Below are positions 50,619 to 62,725 of a stretch of DNA of 64,000 nucleotides, piece after piece; positions within the stretch are counted from its first letter, which is position 1, and every line of letters begins with the position of its first letter. The notes beneath the pieces were generated by a model, which searched no databases, was not told the origin of the DNA, and was given only the letters and a program-made list of their open reading frames with translations. A program made the translations under genes and the position numbers. The DNA comes from Neodontobutis hainanensis (lineage: Eukaryota; Chordata; Actinopteri; Gobiiformes; Odontobutidae), in the NCBI GenBank assembly GCA_024349245.1, contig JALDNG010000025.1, positions 1,867,001 to 1,931,000 on the forward strand, given 5' to 3'.

Positions 50619-51782
50619 TGGTCTCTCTCTGCTCTCTCTCTGGTCTCTCTCTGGTCTGTCTCTGGTCTCTCTTTCCTCTCTCTCTGGCCTCTCTCTCCTT
50701 TCTCTCTCCCCCTACTCTCTCTTGTCTTGCTCGAATCTCTCTCTTTGCTCTCTCCCTGTTCTCTCTCTCCCCTCTCTCTGGTCTCTCTTTCCTCTTTCTT
50801 TGATCTCTCAATGCTCTCTCTTTCCTCTCTCTCTGGTCTCTCTCTTGTCTTTCCCTGGTCTCTCTCTGGTCTCTCTCTTGTCTCTCTTTCCTCTCACTCT
50901 GATCTCTCTCTGCTCTCTCTATCCCTCTTTCTGCTCTCTTTCTGGTCTCTCTCTCCTTTGGTTCTGGTCTTTCTCTGGTCTCTCTCTGTTCTCTCTCTGG
51001 TCTCGCTCTGCTTTATCTGTGGTCTGTCTCTGGTCTCTCTTTGCTTTCTCTCTGGTCTATCTCTGGTCTGTTTCTGGTTTCGCTCTCTGGTCTCTCTCTG
51101 GTCTCTCTCTAGTCTCTCTCTCCAGTCTCTCTCTGGTCTGTTTCTGGTTTCTCTCTTCTCTTGCTCTGGTCTCTCTCTAGTCTCTCTCTGGTCTGTCTCT
51201 GGCCTCTCTCTCTGGTCTCTCTCTGGTCTCTCTCTGGTCTCTCTCTCTGGTCTCTCTCTGGTCTGTCTCTGGCCTCTCTCTCTGGTCTCTCTCTGGTCTC
51301 TCTCTGGTCTCTCTCTCTGGTCTCTCTCTGGTCTGTCTCTGGCCTCTCTCTCTGGTCTCTCTCTGGTCTCTCTCTAGTCTCTCTCTCTGGTCTCTCTCTG
51401 GTCTGTCTCTGGCCTCTCTCTTCTCTTGCTCTGGTCTCTCTCTTTGCTTTCTCTCTAGTCTCTCTCTGGTCTGTTTCTGGTTTCTCTCTTCTCTTGCTCT
51501 GGTCTCTCTCTAGTCTCTCTCTGGTCTGTCTCTGGTTTCTCTCTTCTCTTATTCTGGTCTCTCTCTAGTCTCTCTCTGGTCTCTCTCTGGTCTCTCTCTC
51601 TGGTCTCTCTCTGGTCTGTCTCTGGCCTCTCTCTCTGGTCTCTCTCTGGTCTCTCTCTAGTCTCTCTCTCTGGTCTCTCTCTGGTCTGTCTCTGGCCTCT
51701 CTCTTCTCTTGCTCTGGTCTCTCTCTTTGCTTTCTCTCTGGTCTATCTGTGGTCTCGCTCTGCTTTATCTCTGGTCTATCTG
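50619..51782 (+). repeat. CT-rich minisatellite with 70-bp higher-order period
   Basis: About 1.16 kb of variants of CTCTCTCTGGT. Marker GTCTGTCTCTGGCC recurs at 51191, 51261, 51331 and 51401 and again at 51614 and 51684, spacing exactly 70 bp. Leu/Ser-rich open frames on the plus strand and Arg/Glu-rich ones on the minus strand are consequences of the repeat. Confidence 0.95.
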
Positions 51783-53286
51783 ATAAAATAACAGCCTGGC
51801 CTCATGTATTTTGCTGAGGTCTGCTGAGACTTAGCTGAACTGTGCCAGTCTTGCCAGTCTTGTCATGTTTGAGCTTAACAGATGATTAAAGGCTCATAAT
51901 TTGTGGTGAGCGTTTTTATATGGTCAGCCTCAACGATTATTTTAAACCAAACAAAACACTTTCTTTTGAAAAAACATGTTTTGTGATCAAGGGATCTGTG
52001 TAACACTGCAGTTTCTTTTTTACTCTTAAGTATCTTGTTTTGTAAACTAAAATTCTTTTTGTGTGACTTTCAAACTTTCAAACTCAAATTCAATATTTCG
52101 CTGCACCCAGACACCTGAAATGACTAGTCCATATAGACCTGTGCTCTTAAAACTGTAGGTACAGGACTGTTATTGACGTCAGATAAACAGTCTGATGTCT
52201 TTGTCATTGACAAAGATAATTGCTTCACGTCAGAGGTACTAACAAATGGTGGGTTTGTGAACGGAGCGGTGAGAATCGATGAGATGAGTGACAGATTTAC
52301 TGCACAAAGCCCGAGTAGATGTTTAAGAGCAGAACTCTAAACACCCAATCAATGTCTGTAATGTCAAATTTGAGTATGCAAGTAAAAAAATAAAGCTAAC
52401 CATCAGATTTGATCAATCAGTCCCACTAAAAATAACTTATGCTTAAAGGAACAGAGGTGACATTCTATTTTTTATGTGGAGCTAAAGAAAGCTTTGAAGA
52501 GTCAAGACTGTAATAGTTCTATCCTGACTTAAAGACACAGCTATTATAACAGCTTTTATTGTCACAAAACTGAATGCATTATGGATCTGCACTCTCTAAG
52601 TGTGCATATGTTTTATAAGTGAATATTGTCATTGAATAATTTCTGAATACATGGGAAGCTTTTATATACAGTATATGGACATTATATTCTTTTCATTAAA
52701 ACATTGCACAGGAAAAACATTTCCCCATTTTTTAATGTAGTCTCAACTTCTCCAGAGCCACCACTTCAGACACCAGGGCTCTCCATATTTGAACAGAAGG
52801 GACGTCAGCTCCAACCCATTTGAACATTAAGGTTTTTCTGTCCAGCATCAGAAAGAACTGAACAGTCTCTTTGTGTTTTTAAATCTTCAGGTTTAAGTCC
52901 CAACAGACAGAGCAATGGACTGGGGAGGAGTGTCTGCCCTATCACCAGATTAATTTCTCTGCATACTACCAGAACACTTCACTTAACATTCCCAGAGACA
53001 ATGGTACAGTTTGGAGAAGCTCCTTGAGTGAATTTACTGTATATGAGAGATGTAAATGTGTAAAAAAATGTATTGCATTTCTCTTTATCTATTACAGACT
53101 GATATTCTAGAATGCAGCAGCAGGATTTTCTCTCATGTTGCAGAGTCTATTGTTGTTTTGAGCAACGTGTTCCAAGTTGTTCGTAAACACTTTAGTCGGC
53201 TTGCCTTCAGTGTCTGTGGTTCAGAATAAAATCTGGAAACAAATTGTCCACACTTCTGGCAGTCCAGGACAGTCTTTTCTTGGGCA
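51783..53286. other. Noncoding interval, nothing recognised
   Basis: AT-rich sequence without gene, RNA or clear repeat. 52740-52960 (TCTCAACTTCTCCAGAGCCA onwards) may be an old repeat, but I could not assign it. Confidence 0.5.
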
Positions 53287-53443
53287 GTTTTCACACATGA
53301 TGGTGCGCATCGTGGTGTGGCCTCAGAGTGCACTGGATCACACTGTATCATTTTTCAGTTATTTTGGTTTATGTTCACAAGTGTGTACCCCAAACGCCGC
53401 ACTACACACCATGTTACAATTGTCAGTACTGTCATTGGTCAGT
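53287..53443 (+). repeat. Dispersed repeat copy B (pair with 13580-13745)
   Basis: TTTTCACACATGATGGTGCG, GTGTGGCCTCAGAGTGCACT and GTCAGTACTGTCATTGGTCA in the same order as copy A; it lacks about 8 bp after CACAAGTGTGT. Flanks differ. Confidence 0.6.
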
Positions 53444-53879
53444 GAATCTCACAGACCAGGTTTGCCCACAACTGCTACTGTCTTCTATGTTTGTTGTTTA
53501 GCCAAAATACAACACCCTGCTCACACTGCTGCGAGGTCTGGATTATCTGTCAGTGTTGTCATAATGGGCAGCATCCGCCTACCACAAGCTTTGTTTTAGC
53601 CAATCATAGCAACGATTCATTTGACAAACCCAGTGTGCTGCAGATATGAAGAAACAACAAACCGTAACAGAAACAGTTTTTGCAAAGTGAATCTGCAAAT
53701 AAAGTAACAATTTAACTAACAATTGATAAATGAAACAAGGCCATCGACCGATGAAAAGAGTGTGTATGTATTTAGGATATAACAAAGCCAGTAGGAATAG
53801 AGCAAAAACATCTTTTACTTCCAGAAAATTCTTTAGTGACACATTTTTTATATTAAAAAAATAATAATAAAATTAATTA

Positions 53880-54470
53880 TATCCTTTATTTAACCAGGTG
53901 AAACCTCATTGAGATTAAAAATCTCTTTCCCAAGATTGCCCTGGCCAAGAAAACAGGATTACAACAAGACATTAACAAAAACACAAATAACAATACATAC
54001 AATCAAAGGTTACAAAATCAAAGTCAATGTGTGCAAGTTCAAAAAAATTACATTTTCCAAGTTAACGCTTCTGTAAAATAGATTTAAATTCTCCTAAAGT
54101 CACAAGTTCAGATAGATGTCAGTCCTTTTGCAGTTCAGTCCATGCACAGGGGCAGCTACTGAAATGCTGCCTTACCCACCTCCGTTCTGACTCTAACCAC
54201 CATCAGTATGTTCTTCTGAGAACACAGAGCATACTGTTCTTGGTTTTTACGCATGTATGTGCAGAGGTAAGATGGGAGGACCCAAGAATACATTTATAAA
54301 TGAATGTCAGCAGATGAGACCACCTGCAAACATCCAGGGACGGAAACTCACCTGCAGCATACAGTGTACAATGGTGAACATGATTTCCACAACCAGTCAT
54401 AAAAAGTGAAGCACAATGATAAACAGTGTCCAGGTTTTTTAAAAGATGATCAGATGCATTCATAAAAGGA
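53880..54470 (-). pseudogene. L2-like LINE fragment (RT C-terminal part and 3' tail)
   Basis: Read on the minus strand, 54463-54203 encodes a peptide with LKNLDTVYHCASLFMTGCGN, HHCTLYAAGEFPSLDVCRWS and LTFIYKCILG. These match the order of motifs in the region after the reverse transcriptase domain of fish L2-clade LINEs (HHCTLY, WPSL, FIYKA). Later frames show VRTEVGKAAF. The 3' end is GAGGTTTCACCTGGTTAAAT followed by AAAGG, the usual L2-type tail. 5'-truncated and frame-broken. Confidence 0.7.
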
Positions 54471-54480
54471 GATTGCCGTA

Positions 54481-55695
54481 ATCCAATAAAGGTAAAAAAA
54501 AGTTGCAGAAATTAAACGTTTCCTGGTATAAACAGAGAAACACGGTTTGTTTGTTTCAGCGTAGCCATGTTGATAAAGAGGAGAAGAGGACATTTGTTGC
54601 ATTTGTCAAATTAAAAACCCGCCTCTTCCTGTTAGTGCTGTCACATCATTGGTCACAAGAGGCCGGTGAGCCCATGGTTTGACGCAAACGGTTGGCTTGG
54701 TGCGATACAAGATGGATTTACCGGAGTTTGGAAACTCAAGGTTAGAAAGTTGTGGCACTAAAACTAAACTACTGGGTGTTTTGTCAGTTCAAAACATTCA
54801 TGTTCATAATTGACATCAGATGCACTGTTCTCCTTCTGTAATGCAACATAAAATCTGTGCAGACGAGAGTAAAATAAGTTTTCTAGATTCAACTGCATTC
54901 AACCTCAGAGCCTTTATAACAGACATTCAATAAACAAAACCCTAAAGGAGACCAACTACATTTTCTTTACATCAGTATGTTTTCTTTACTTTTACTTTAA
55001 AGACTGTTTCTAAATCATTTTGACGATATAATTTGGTACCATATGCATTTAAATGCTGTTTTTCCTTGCTATTATTTTACAGAAATAGAGCCTTCATCCA
55101 GTTAGAGTAAAAAGTAGACCAAAAAAATTAAATAAAAAATACAGTGGAAAGGCAGCATTTTTATTATTTTTGAATAAGATATAGGTTTGAGTGAAACAGT
55201 TGGCTCACTGATGGACATTCAGAAATCAGGCTGGCGAAGGGGCTTGGACTGAGACCACTTTACATGAAGGAAGGAGCGCGTTAGATGTGAAGCGTCAGGT
55301 TTGGGGCTGGAGCTGTCTGTGGTGCTGAAAACTCTACTGCAGCTGCTACTCACAAAGAGGAAAAATATCAACAGCAAACCCTTCATAGTTCATTCATCTG
55401 GTGTAAAGCTTTACAGCTTATGTTGCACAATGTTATATAAATGGAGTAGGAATATTTTTTGTCAGTTGTAACTGTTTCTTTATCAGACATCATTCTGTGC
55501 TGGGTCTGGTTCAGTGGCTGCTCTCTGTCCAACTTCAGCCAAATAACAGGCTCCATGACTTGGAGGAGCTCCTCTTTTTTGCACTTGCCCTGTTTTAGAA
55601 GAAATTACTAGAGGTACATCTAAAAGTAAAGTGGATTTTGACATAGGCTGGATGAATTGGATGGATTTTATACTTGCAAATCTATAATATTAATC
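54481..55695. other. Noncoding interval
   Basis: No gene or repeat could be supported. 54600-54760 has higher GC and short GTTTGACGCAAACG-like sequence without clear meaning. Confidence 0.5.
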
Positions 55696-55703
55696 ATATT
55701 TAT

Positions 55704-55987
55704 TAGGGCTGTGACAAGATCTGGCGAGATCAAAACGTGACAAGTTTTCTCGTCAAGATGAAAAGCTGTCTGGTGATCTTAGCTGATGGTGTGTGACGGT
55801 GAAATAAGTTTCAAGATGCCAAATTTAAAAGAAATGGCAAAAGACACAGATAATATGTGAACATTGTAAGAAAACAATGGCGTTCACTGAGGCTAACACC
55901 AGTGACAAGACACGACAAGACCTCAAGACAGGACTGGAAATAGTGGAGAAGTCTTAACATGTTCCCTTGTGTCTCATCACAGCCCTA
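55704..55987. mobile_element. hAT-type MITE with perfect 8-bp target duplication
   Basis: 284 bp. Left end TAGGGCTGTGACAAGATCTG, right end (reverse complement) TAGGGCTGTGATGAGACACA, sharing an 11-bp perfect terminal repeat. Flanked by ATATTTAT at 55696-55703 and 55988-55995. An 8-bp duplication plus AGGGCTGTG ends is diagnostic of hAT insertion. No transposase. Confidence 0.85.
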
Positions 55988-55995
55988 ATATTTAT

Positions 55996-58199
55996 ATAAT
56001 GTTACCTTTTCTGTTCCCAAAAGAGTACAACCATAAAACAGCTAAATATGTTTTTATCTGTCTTCCAGTACATGTTGATGAAACCATCTTAGAATTTAAT
56101 AATTAATTAAACAAATAACTTTTCACATAATATACTGTAGTTCTACTTCATTTTGAAAAACATTTCTCACAGCAGCAGGTTCAGCTCCAGTGTGGTTCTG
56201 GGCTCCTGTATAACCAGCTCTGCAACAGAATTTAACTTCATGATTTTTTTTATTTTATTTGCGTTAACATTTTTTTTCTGTTTAGTTAAAGTGCACACCT
56301 TTCAGAATTATATTTGAAGACCTCTAAAAGACTTTGATGGTGCATGCAGCGTTATAATTTGATATGTACAGTTGTTCTGTTGAATATCTATAATACATTA
56401 TTAAATGTTTAGTAAATGAGTTTCTCCTATAGGCCTAATATACAGTTAACAGCATCAGCTCACATTTTGGTCTTCGTGGCATTTCTATAGACTTTGGGGG
56501 CTTCCTGCAGTAGGCATCTGGGGATACCATCACGTAAATTTAAATAAAAAAATATACATTCTTGTATTGATTTAAACACACAATTGGTAGAATCATACCT
56601 ATTGCACTTACACCCTCAGCTGGACAGATAACTGATTTAAATGAAATAGCTCAGCAGCTCAAACACAGGGAGCAGAAACACGGTCCAGGCTGATACACTG
56701 AGCCCCAGCGGAGTTATATTTGTACACAATGCACAAAAATGACCTACCGTTTCAGAAGACATGTTTTTTTCTTCCCAAATTACCGGTTTTGGATAGTTTC
56801 CTCTTGAAAACAAACAACACAATCTGTAGCGGGACCTGCGCCTACTTGTGGCTAAAGGTTACAAGTGTTGCTTTAAGTACAGTCTCCTTTTTGTTGCATG
56901 TGCAGCAGCAGTAATTTACCTCTAGCACTTACCACACCTTCTCTTTTAGGCTTAAAGAAGTTCCACACACGTTTCTCCCCGACGTGAGTATAATCCCGTC
57001 CAGCAGGGGTCGCCACACGGCCTCTCTTAATGGCGTCCACAGATGACAGCTGTGCTATAAACGAGAATCTTTTTTTTTCTCTCTGTCTCTCCTCGTAGTG
57101 AACAGAGGAGCACAGTTCAGGTGACAATACGACGTAAAGAAGCCGCACAAAGACCTTCAAATCACCGCAGCACTATTTTCCAAGGCCGGGGAACTCTCTG
57201 AGAACACACTGTTATCATTCCGAGGCCTTCACACAAAGACCAGGCTCAGAGAGAAAAAAAAGAAAACTCCTGCTGTTTGTCTTTTATTGTATTTACAGTG
57301 TGAGCTGAAAGCCTCCAAATATTGGATAGAGTTTGGTTTGACCTCGGATCAGTGAGATGTGTTTTTGGTGAAGAGTGGAAAAACAAAAAATAAGAGAGAA
57401 AGGATGAAACCACACAGAATAACTGTATAACACTATAAATAAGCCATATTCTTCACAATACATTTTTATTATTTAGCCTAGTAGTAGTTGTATTATTATT
57501 TTATCATAAAATTTTAAGAAATGGCAAGATTTAGATCTCTATAATGTACAGACATTTTAACTTTATTATTTATTTATTTATGATTATACACATGGTTATT
57601 TATTTGGTTATTTTTATCAGTTCTCATATTTGCGCTTGAATTAATATTTAAAGTTAAACTGGAAACTGGACGCTGTATTTTTTATTTATTTTTGGTTCAA
57701 AAATGTTCCTAATTATTGTAGATTAGCCTTTGTTATGAATTGGCAGCCAAATGTAGGCTTCTCCTGTTCCACTTTCAGCTGGAGATGAGTCATCTACTAA
57801 ATTAATACTTTGGCCTTCATGTGTCCATCACGTTTATATTTATTGTATCGTTCACACTGACGATAAAAAGACGGATCAGTTCGAAAATGCTAAATAATTA
57901 TAGCTGATGATATTTTATTATAATTATTTTATTTTATTTATATTAGCTAAACTAAATGATGGTGATATTTTCTGTATCCGTTGGTTGTACACGAGAGGGA
58001 AGGGGTATGACAAAAACACTTTCTATATAGTTAAAGAAAAAAAGGAAAATATTAGCAGCATCTCACGTGAATATGGTTGAACCATAGTTGGGAGTAAATA
58101 TGCCTTGAATTAATTTAAATTTGGGTGAAAAGACAAGCGATTATGCACATTTCTATATTGACAATAAATCGCAAACTATCTGTAACTATCTATCGGTCA
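55996..58199. other. Noncoding interval upstream of the L2 tail
   Basis: AT-rich. 56880-57250 is more GC-rich, and 57720-57850 (GGCAGCCAAATGTAGGCTTC, then TTTCAGCTGGAGATGAGTCA) looks less degraded and could be regulatory. No gene seen. Confidence 0.5.
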
Positions 58200-58353
58200 G
58201 TGCGTGTGTTTTTGAAAGGTTACTGTGTTCTCAATGATGCACTTTATACTAATGCACTTCAACGGTTTTTGTACTAACCTGTTGTATTTTGTGTGTGTGT
58301 TGTAACTTGTCCTCAATGTTTTTGTATCTGGTTAAATAATGGTTAAAAAAAAA
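58200..58353 (+). repeat. L2-like LINE 3' tail
   Basis: TGTTGTAACTTGTCCTCAAT, then TTTTTGTATCTGGTTAAATA and an A-run at 58346-58355: the tail structure of L2-type elements on the plus strand. The 5' boundary is approximate. Confidence 0.55.
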
Positions 58354-60866
58354 AATCGCATGTTATGGTCTCCCATTTTTATAATCTTTATCCAAACAAA
58401 ACTGTGGTGATACTAATATATCTCCTGCTTTGTCGAGTGAGCGTTAGTCCAGAGCCTTGTATTTCTTTGTTTTCAAAAATTTGCTAAACTTTTTTACTTT
58501 TTACTCAAAGAGCGTCAAAATAATGCCGCTCATATGTGCGATATTTAAACCGCAATATTTAAAATACTTCTCGCATATCAAACGTTTCTGAACAGCTCCA
58601 GTAACAGCCCATACGCAGTGAACATGGTCCTGAGATACCTTTACAAGAGACACTGGATAATACCTCCAGACCTCTGTGACCCCCGGGCTGCTCATGGCCA
58701 CGGCTGGAAATTACAATAAATGCAATATTTTATGTGGGCTACTAGCTTGTGTAAAAAGAGTCAACACTAGGCCTTTGTTTGAGGCAAGGCCCTCAAATCG
58801 AAACAACAAAAGCAGAGTGGGATATATAGCCTTTTCTCAATTAAATTTAAATAATAAATAAACATATGCTAGCTTGATAATAACAGCAAGGGCTAAGAAA
58901 TGGATCATTTATTATTAACGTCATTATAAATAATAGATACATATTTACTTCCATTTTTCTCCAGAGCTTTGGATAAATGGAGATAAAAAAAACCAACTGC
59001 GAGTCACTTCCCAGGCCTTGGTCTGTTCCAAATGAATGCTTTCTGAGATCCTGATAATAGCCTGCGCAGCTGGCGGTGGTGTAGCCGCGGATACGGCTCA
59101 GAATGTACAGCGCAGACTCTTTTGCAGCTCCTTCGAGCCTCCATGACGCACACAAAATGCTGCCGATAAAGTGCTCGTGTCTTGGAGATGCTGCCTTTGT
59201 GCTAAGCTAACTAGCTGCGCACTCGGCGCTGACATTCGCGCACAATGGAGCTGTGTCCCACTGTATAGTCAAGGCTACAGGGCGCCCTTCAGCAAGTCTC
59301 ACCGCCCCGCTAAAGAGCCCTGCTTACACATGCTAACAGCACTTATCTAACAACTCTTAACTTCTCCTTTGTCCGCGCGCTCTTTTGAAAGAAGACTGTG
59401 TGGAAAAGTCGCCTGTGTAATGAACGGAATGTCTCCTTTAACAGCTCGGGAGGGACGCTTGGGAACAAACCTCTGTTGCTGTGATGTGGATTGTGTTTGA
59501 AGCCGCGCGCAGAAGAGATTTATGAAGTTACTGGGGCATGTGTGATCCGCCTATGAGCCCCGGCACAAAACAATAGGCCGGTAATGAATGCTGTTAATAG
59601 GGCCAGGCTGCGCGCATGACATGAGCCGGGTTTCCGTGGCGCTGAGCTCAGACGATACACCCTGACAGGGGGCTTTCACAGCACAAAACACCGCCAGGGC
59701 CTCTTTGTACGAGCAGGGACCCCAAACCCATCATTAGCACTCATTACCACTGACCAGTTTGACAACCTTATTGACTCCCCTGTCGTCGTCGCCCTCAAAA
59801 GAAACGGAAATATTCGGCCATTTTGTCCTCGCTCAAAGAGGAGCAGGCAGCAGCAGCAGAAATCAAAAGCGTTCACAGGCCCGTTTGTTTCCTACACTTA
59901 GCCTTTGTGCTGCTCGGACTAAAGACTGCGCTCCTCAAAAGACACTCACATGTACGCACAGAGAAGAAGAGGAAAGCAGGTGTCAGTCCCAACCGCGGGA
60001 AGAGACTTTAACTTCTGCTCATGTTTGCTCACTTAGCTCTCGGCGCGTTTGGGTCATGTTTGAAACAAAAAGGCATGACTTTTAATGACTGGCTGATAGG
60101 GCCTACTCCGGGGTTAAAAGGTGGTTAATCCCAGATTTAAGCCAAGGTGCTACGCACTGTTAAAATAGCTGTACAGTTATTTGGGGAAGCACCAACAGAC
60201 AGAAATATACATATATAATATATAATAAAAACGCCAAATAAAATTGATAGCCTATGTTAAGAGAGGAATTAGAGGCTGGAGGAATAGTGTTGTAGGCACA
60301 CGAAGAGGATGTTTGAGAAACCTTCCTCCACAGCTAAGGTTCTTTTGTAGAGCTCAAGACATAACCACATCCAGGCTTTCTCTAGCATCTACACAAACAT
60401 TATGCGTCTATTTGCCTGTTTTTCTGTGAGCTGGAGCTGGCAGAGGGATTATTTCAGTCTGTCCTGTTTCTGTAAACATCCAAAAGAAGCTGAAATACAG
60501 ACCAACGCACTGACCGTAAACACAGTGTACTAGAGTGGCACTGTGTGATATTATTAGGACCAATGCCAGAACCGACTGGAGAAAACTGGAAAGGTTTGTT
60601 GACTCTACGTTCACCACGTGCAAAATAAAACTAATTTCCACCAAGTGCGGTGCTGTTGTGTTTGATCTGTGCGGATCATCCGGGTTAGTGCGTCGGCCTC
60701 TCGCTGACCTCTCGCTGTCAGCCCGCATTACAGACGCAGAGATGTCGGCCAATTAGACTCGCGCTCAAACGTGTCAGCGCTGCTCCACCGCGGCTCGAGC
60801 CTCACACTGGCCACAGCTCTGCTCCACACAGGGCACAAACACGTGAGCGCGACTCTTCAACAATGC
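58354..60866. other. six6 downstream noncoding region
   Basis: No gene. From 59000 to 60060 the base composition shifts to higher GC with little repeat content, consistent with regulatory DNA. The clearest block is listed separately. Confidence 0.5.
59440..59660. promoter_or_regulatory. six6: Candidate six6 downstream enhancer
   Basis: Contains ACAATAG (59570-59576, SOX-type) directly before TAATGAATG (59582-59590) and TTAATAG (59594-59600) homeodomain cores, in a CpG-containing stretch with no repeats, about 1.7 kb beyond the six6 stop. Looks like a conserved neural/retinal element, but conservation was not tested. Confidence 0.35.
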
Positions 60867-60872
60867 TTTATT
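60867..60872 (-). terminator. six6: Candidate six6 polyadenylation signal
   Basis: AATAAA on the minus strand (TTTATT on plus), 413 bp after the six6 stop. Confidence 0.5.
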
Positions 60873-61252
60873 AAGTTATCTTTTCTTTGACTCAAACACA
60901 TTGGACTAAAGCGCGCATGCTCCACAGGTCATCTGTACAAGGTAGAGGCTAGTATTAAAAACACCAAGCAAAGAGAAGTCCAGAGACAGAGCAGACCGTT
61001 AAATAGGCAAATAAAGATCATTTATAAAACTTTAAAGAAAGTTTTCAACATGAAATACCCACGAGACACAGGTGAGGCGCACGTGCCTCCATTCCCTTTT
61101 TACATTGACTCGGTGCGAGGCTCAAGGTCCGTGTGTGGTCCAGTTCGGTCCAGTTTGGATCCACGCAGACAATGAAGTAGAGTCCGCTCCGGGTTCGGTT
61201 CAGTCCAGTCTGTGTGTGTGTGTGAGCAGGCACTAGACTCCCCCCAGACCTC

Positions 61253-61288
61253 GGTCCTGGTCCGGGTCCTGGTCCGGGTCCTGGTCAG
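61253..61288. repeat. Three-unit 12-bp tandem repeat at the six6 stop codon
   Basis: GGTCCTGGTCCG at 61253-61264 and 61265-61276, and GGTCCTGGTCAG at 61277-61288. The last unit overlaps the six6 stop codon (61285-61287). Confidence 0.9.
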
Positions 61289-61450
61289 ATATCACATTCG
61301 CTGTCGCTGGAGGTGATGGAGATGGCGGAGGCGGCCGCTTTACTGGACAGACTGGCCTCGGGGCTGGACGCGGGGCCAAGCCGGTCCACGGTGCCGTCAT
61401 CATCCGCCAGAGACCGGACCGAGCCGCCGGACAGTACCTGCTGCTGCAGC
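61285..61450 (-). CDS. six6: six6 coding exon 2
   Basis: 166 bp after acceptor CTCAG. Encodes LQQQVLSGGS through SSDSECDI and a TGA stop at 61287-61285. Confidence 0.95.
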
Positions 61451-61600
61451 CTGAGCACATGCACGCGCACAGAGAGAAAACACAGCAGAGCTTTAACTTT
61501 TGTATTTATATATCTATAACAAAAAATAAATAAATTGTTCAACTGGCCTTTTTCTTTATTGTTATTGTCTTTTTTTTGACTCAGGAGTATCTTTGGGCTC

Positions 61601-61652
<52 letters not shown>

Positions 61653-62725
61653 ATATACATATTTTATTATTGAGTTATTTATTAAATTCTGAAGCTAAAA
61701 CATAAATGCCACATAACAATTATTCCAGTTATAAAGTCATTATTTTACCATAAAATAATTATTGACCATCACATATAGTTGTCTTATTAATATCAAATAT
61801 AATAAAACACGAGCCTATTATTTTTGGTGTAATAAAATAAATAAATCTAGCAACAAGAAAAAATTAAATCCTTATTTTGCATTATTTTTAGAGCCCTTCA
61901 AACATGAAACACACACAGGCTGCTGAGACACAGATATATCATATGTAAATATAAATATTATTGTCAATCAAAATTTTGATTTAAAGGCCATTAGCAACAG
62001 GACATTTATTTCTGAATCTGTCTGATCCTCTTGACACACTAATGACCAGAGGCCTGTTTTTGGATAAAGCAGTTTGTTCCAGACTCTGACACAGATAGAT
62101 GAAGCCAGTGGTTAAATGTAAAAACAGATTTTAAGAGTAGACCGGGCTTGTACCTGTTCTTGGCGGCCGCAGCCCGGTCCCGCTGCCTCCGATTCTTGAA
62201 CCAGTTGCCCACCTGCGTGGGCGTGAGCCCTGTGGCCTGGGCCAGCTCCCTCTTTTTGCTGGGGTTGGGGTAAGGGTCCTGCAGGTACCACTCTCGGAGA
62301 AGGTGCCGGGTGCGCTCCTTGAAGCAGTGGGTCTTCTGCTCTCCGTCCCAGATGGTGCGGGGCAGGGGGAACTTCTTGCGCACGCGGTACTTATCCACGG
62401 GCCCCAGCGGACGGCCCCGCAGCTTCTCGGCCTCCTGGTAGTGCGCCTCCAGCCACAGCGCTTGCAGCTTGCTGTGCGACTCTTTGGTGAACTTGTGGTT
62501 CTCCAGGATGTGGTAGAGCTCGCGGAAGTTGCCGGTGTGGAAGGCAACTACGGCGCGCGCGCGCAACACGGACTCGTTTTTGTTGAGGACCTCGCAGGCC
62601 GCGGGTGCCACGGGCAGAGACCAGAGGAAGCGGCCCAAGCGCTCTACGTCGCCGCTCTCCTCCAGAGTCTCGCAGACCCCGGCCACCTGCTGGGGGCTGA
62701 AGTTCAACATGGGCAGCTGGAACAT
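61285..62725 (-). CDS. six6: six6: SIX homeobox 6 transcription factor
   Basis: Nuclear transcription factor of the SIX3/6 class, acting mainly as a repressor with Groucho/TLE in eye field, retina, hypothalamus and pituitary. Exons 62154-62725 and 61285-61450 join across an AG|G Arg codon to 245 residues (human 246). MFQLPMLNFSPQQVAGVCET opens the SIX domain (about 9-120), with VCETLEESGDVERLGRFLWS, the usual Groucho-contact area. The homeodomain (about 124-184) has ATGLTPTQVGNWFKNRRQRD. The tail reads LQQQVLSGGSVRSLADDD and ends KAAASAISITSSDSECDI. That ending and the short tail identify SIX6 rather than SIX3. Start chosen by the family N-terminus; the frame is open further upstream, but that part shows no homology. 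Convergent with six1. Confidence 0.97.
61451..62153 (-). other. six6: six6 intron
   Basis: 703-bp intron, GTACAA...CTCAG, in the same place as in vertebrate SIX3/6 genes. AT-rich, with a TA/GT microsatellite at 61604-61652. Confidence 0.9.
61604..61652. repeat. (TA)n(TG)n microsatellite
   Basis: TA units from 61604 to 61640, then GT units to 61652, in the six6 intron. Confidence 0.98.
62154..62725 (-). CDS. six6: six6 coding exon 1
   Basis: 190 codons plus two bases, ATG at 62725-62723, complete SIX domain and homeodomain, donor GTACAA after AAGAACAG. Confidence 0.95.

Noticed and set aside
50727..51568. Long Leu/Ser-rich open frames (over 200 codons)
   Set aside because: They are translations of the CT-rich minisatellite; composition is fully explained by the repeat and there is no domain or splice context.
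50619..51782. CRISPR-like regular spacing (70 bp)
   Set aside because: Units are contiguous low-complexity variants without unique spacers, in a vertebrate genome.
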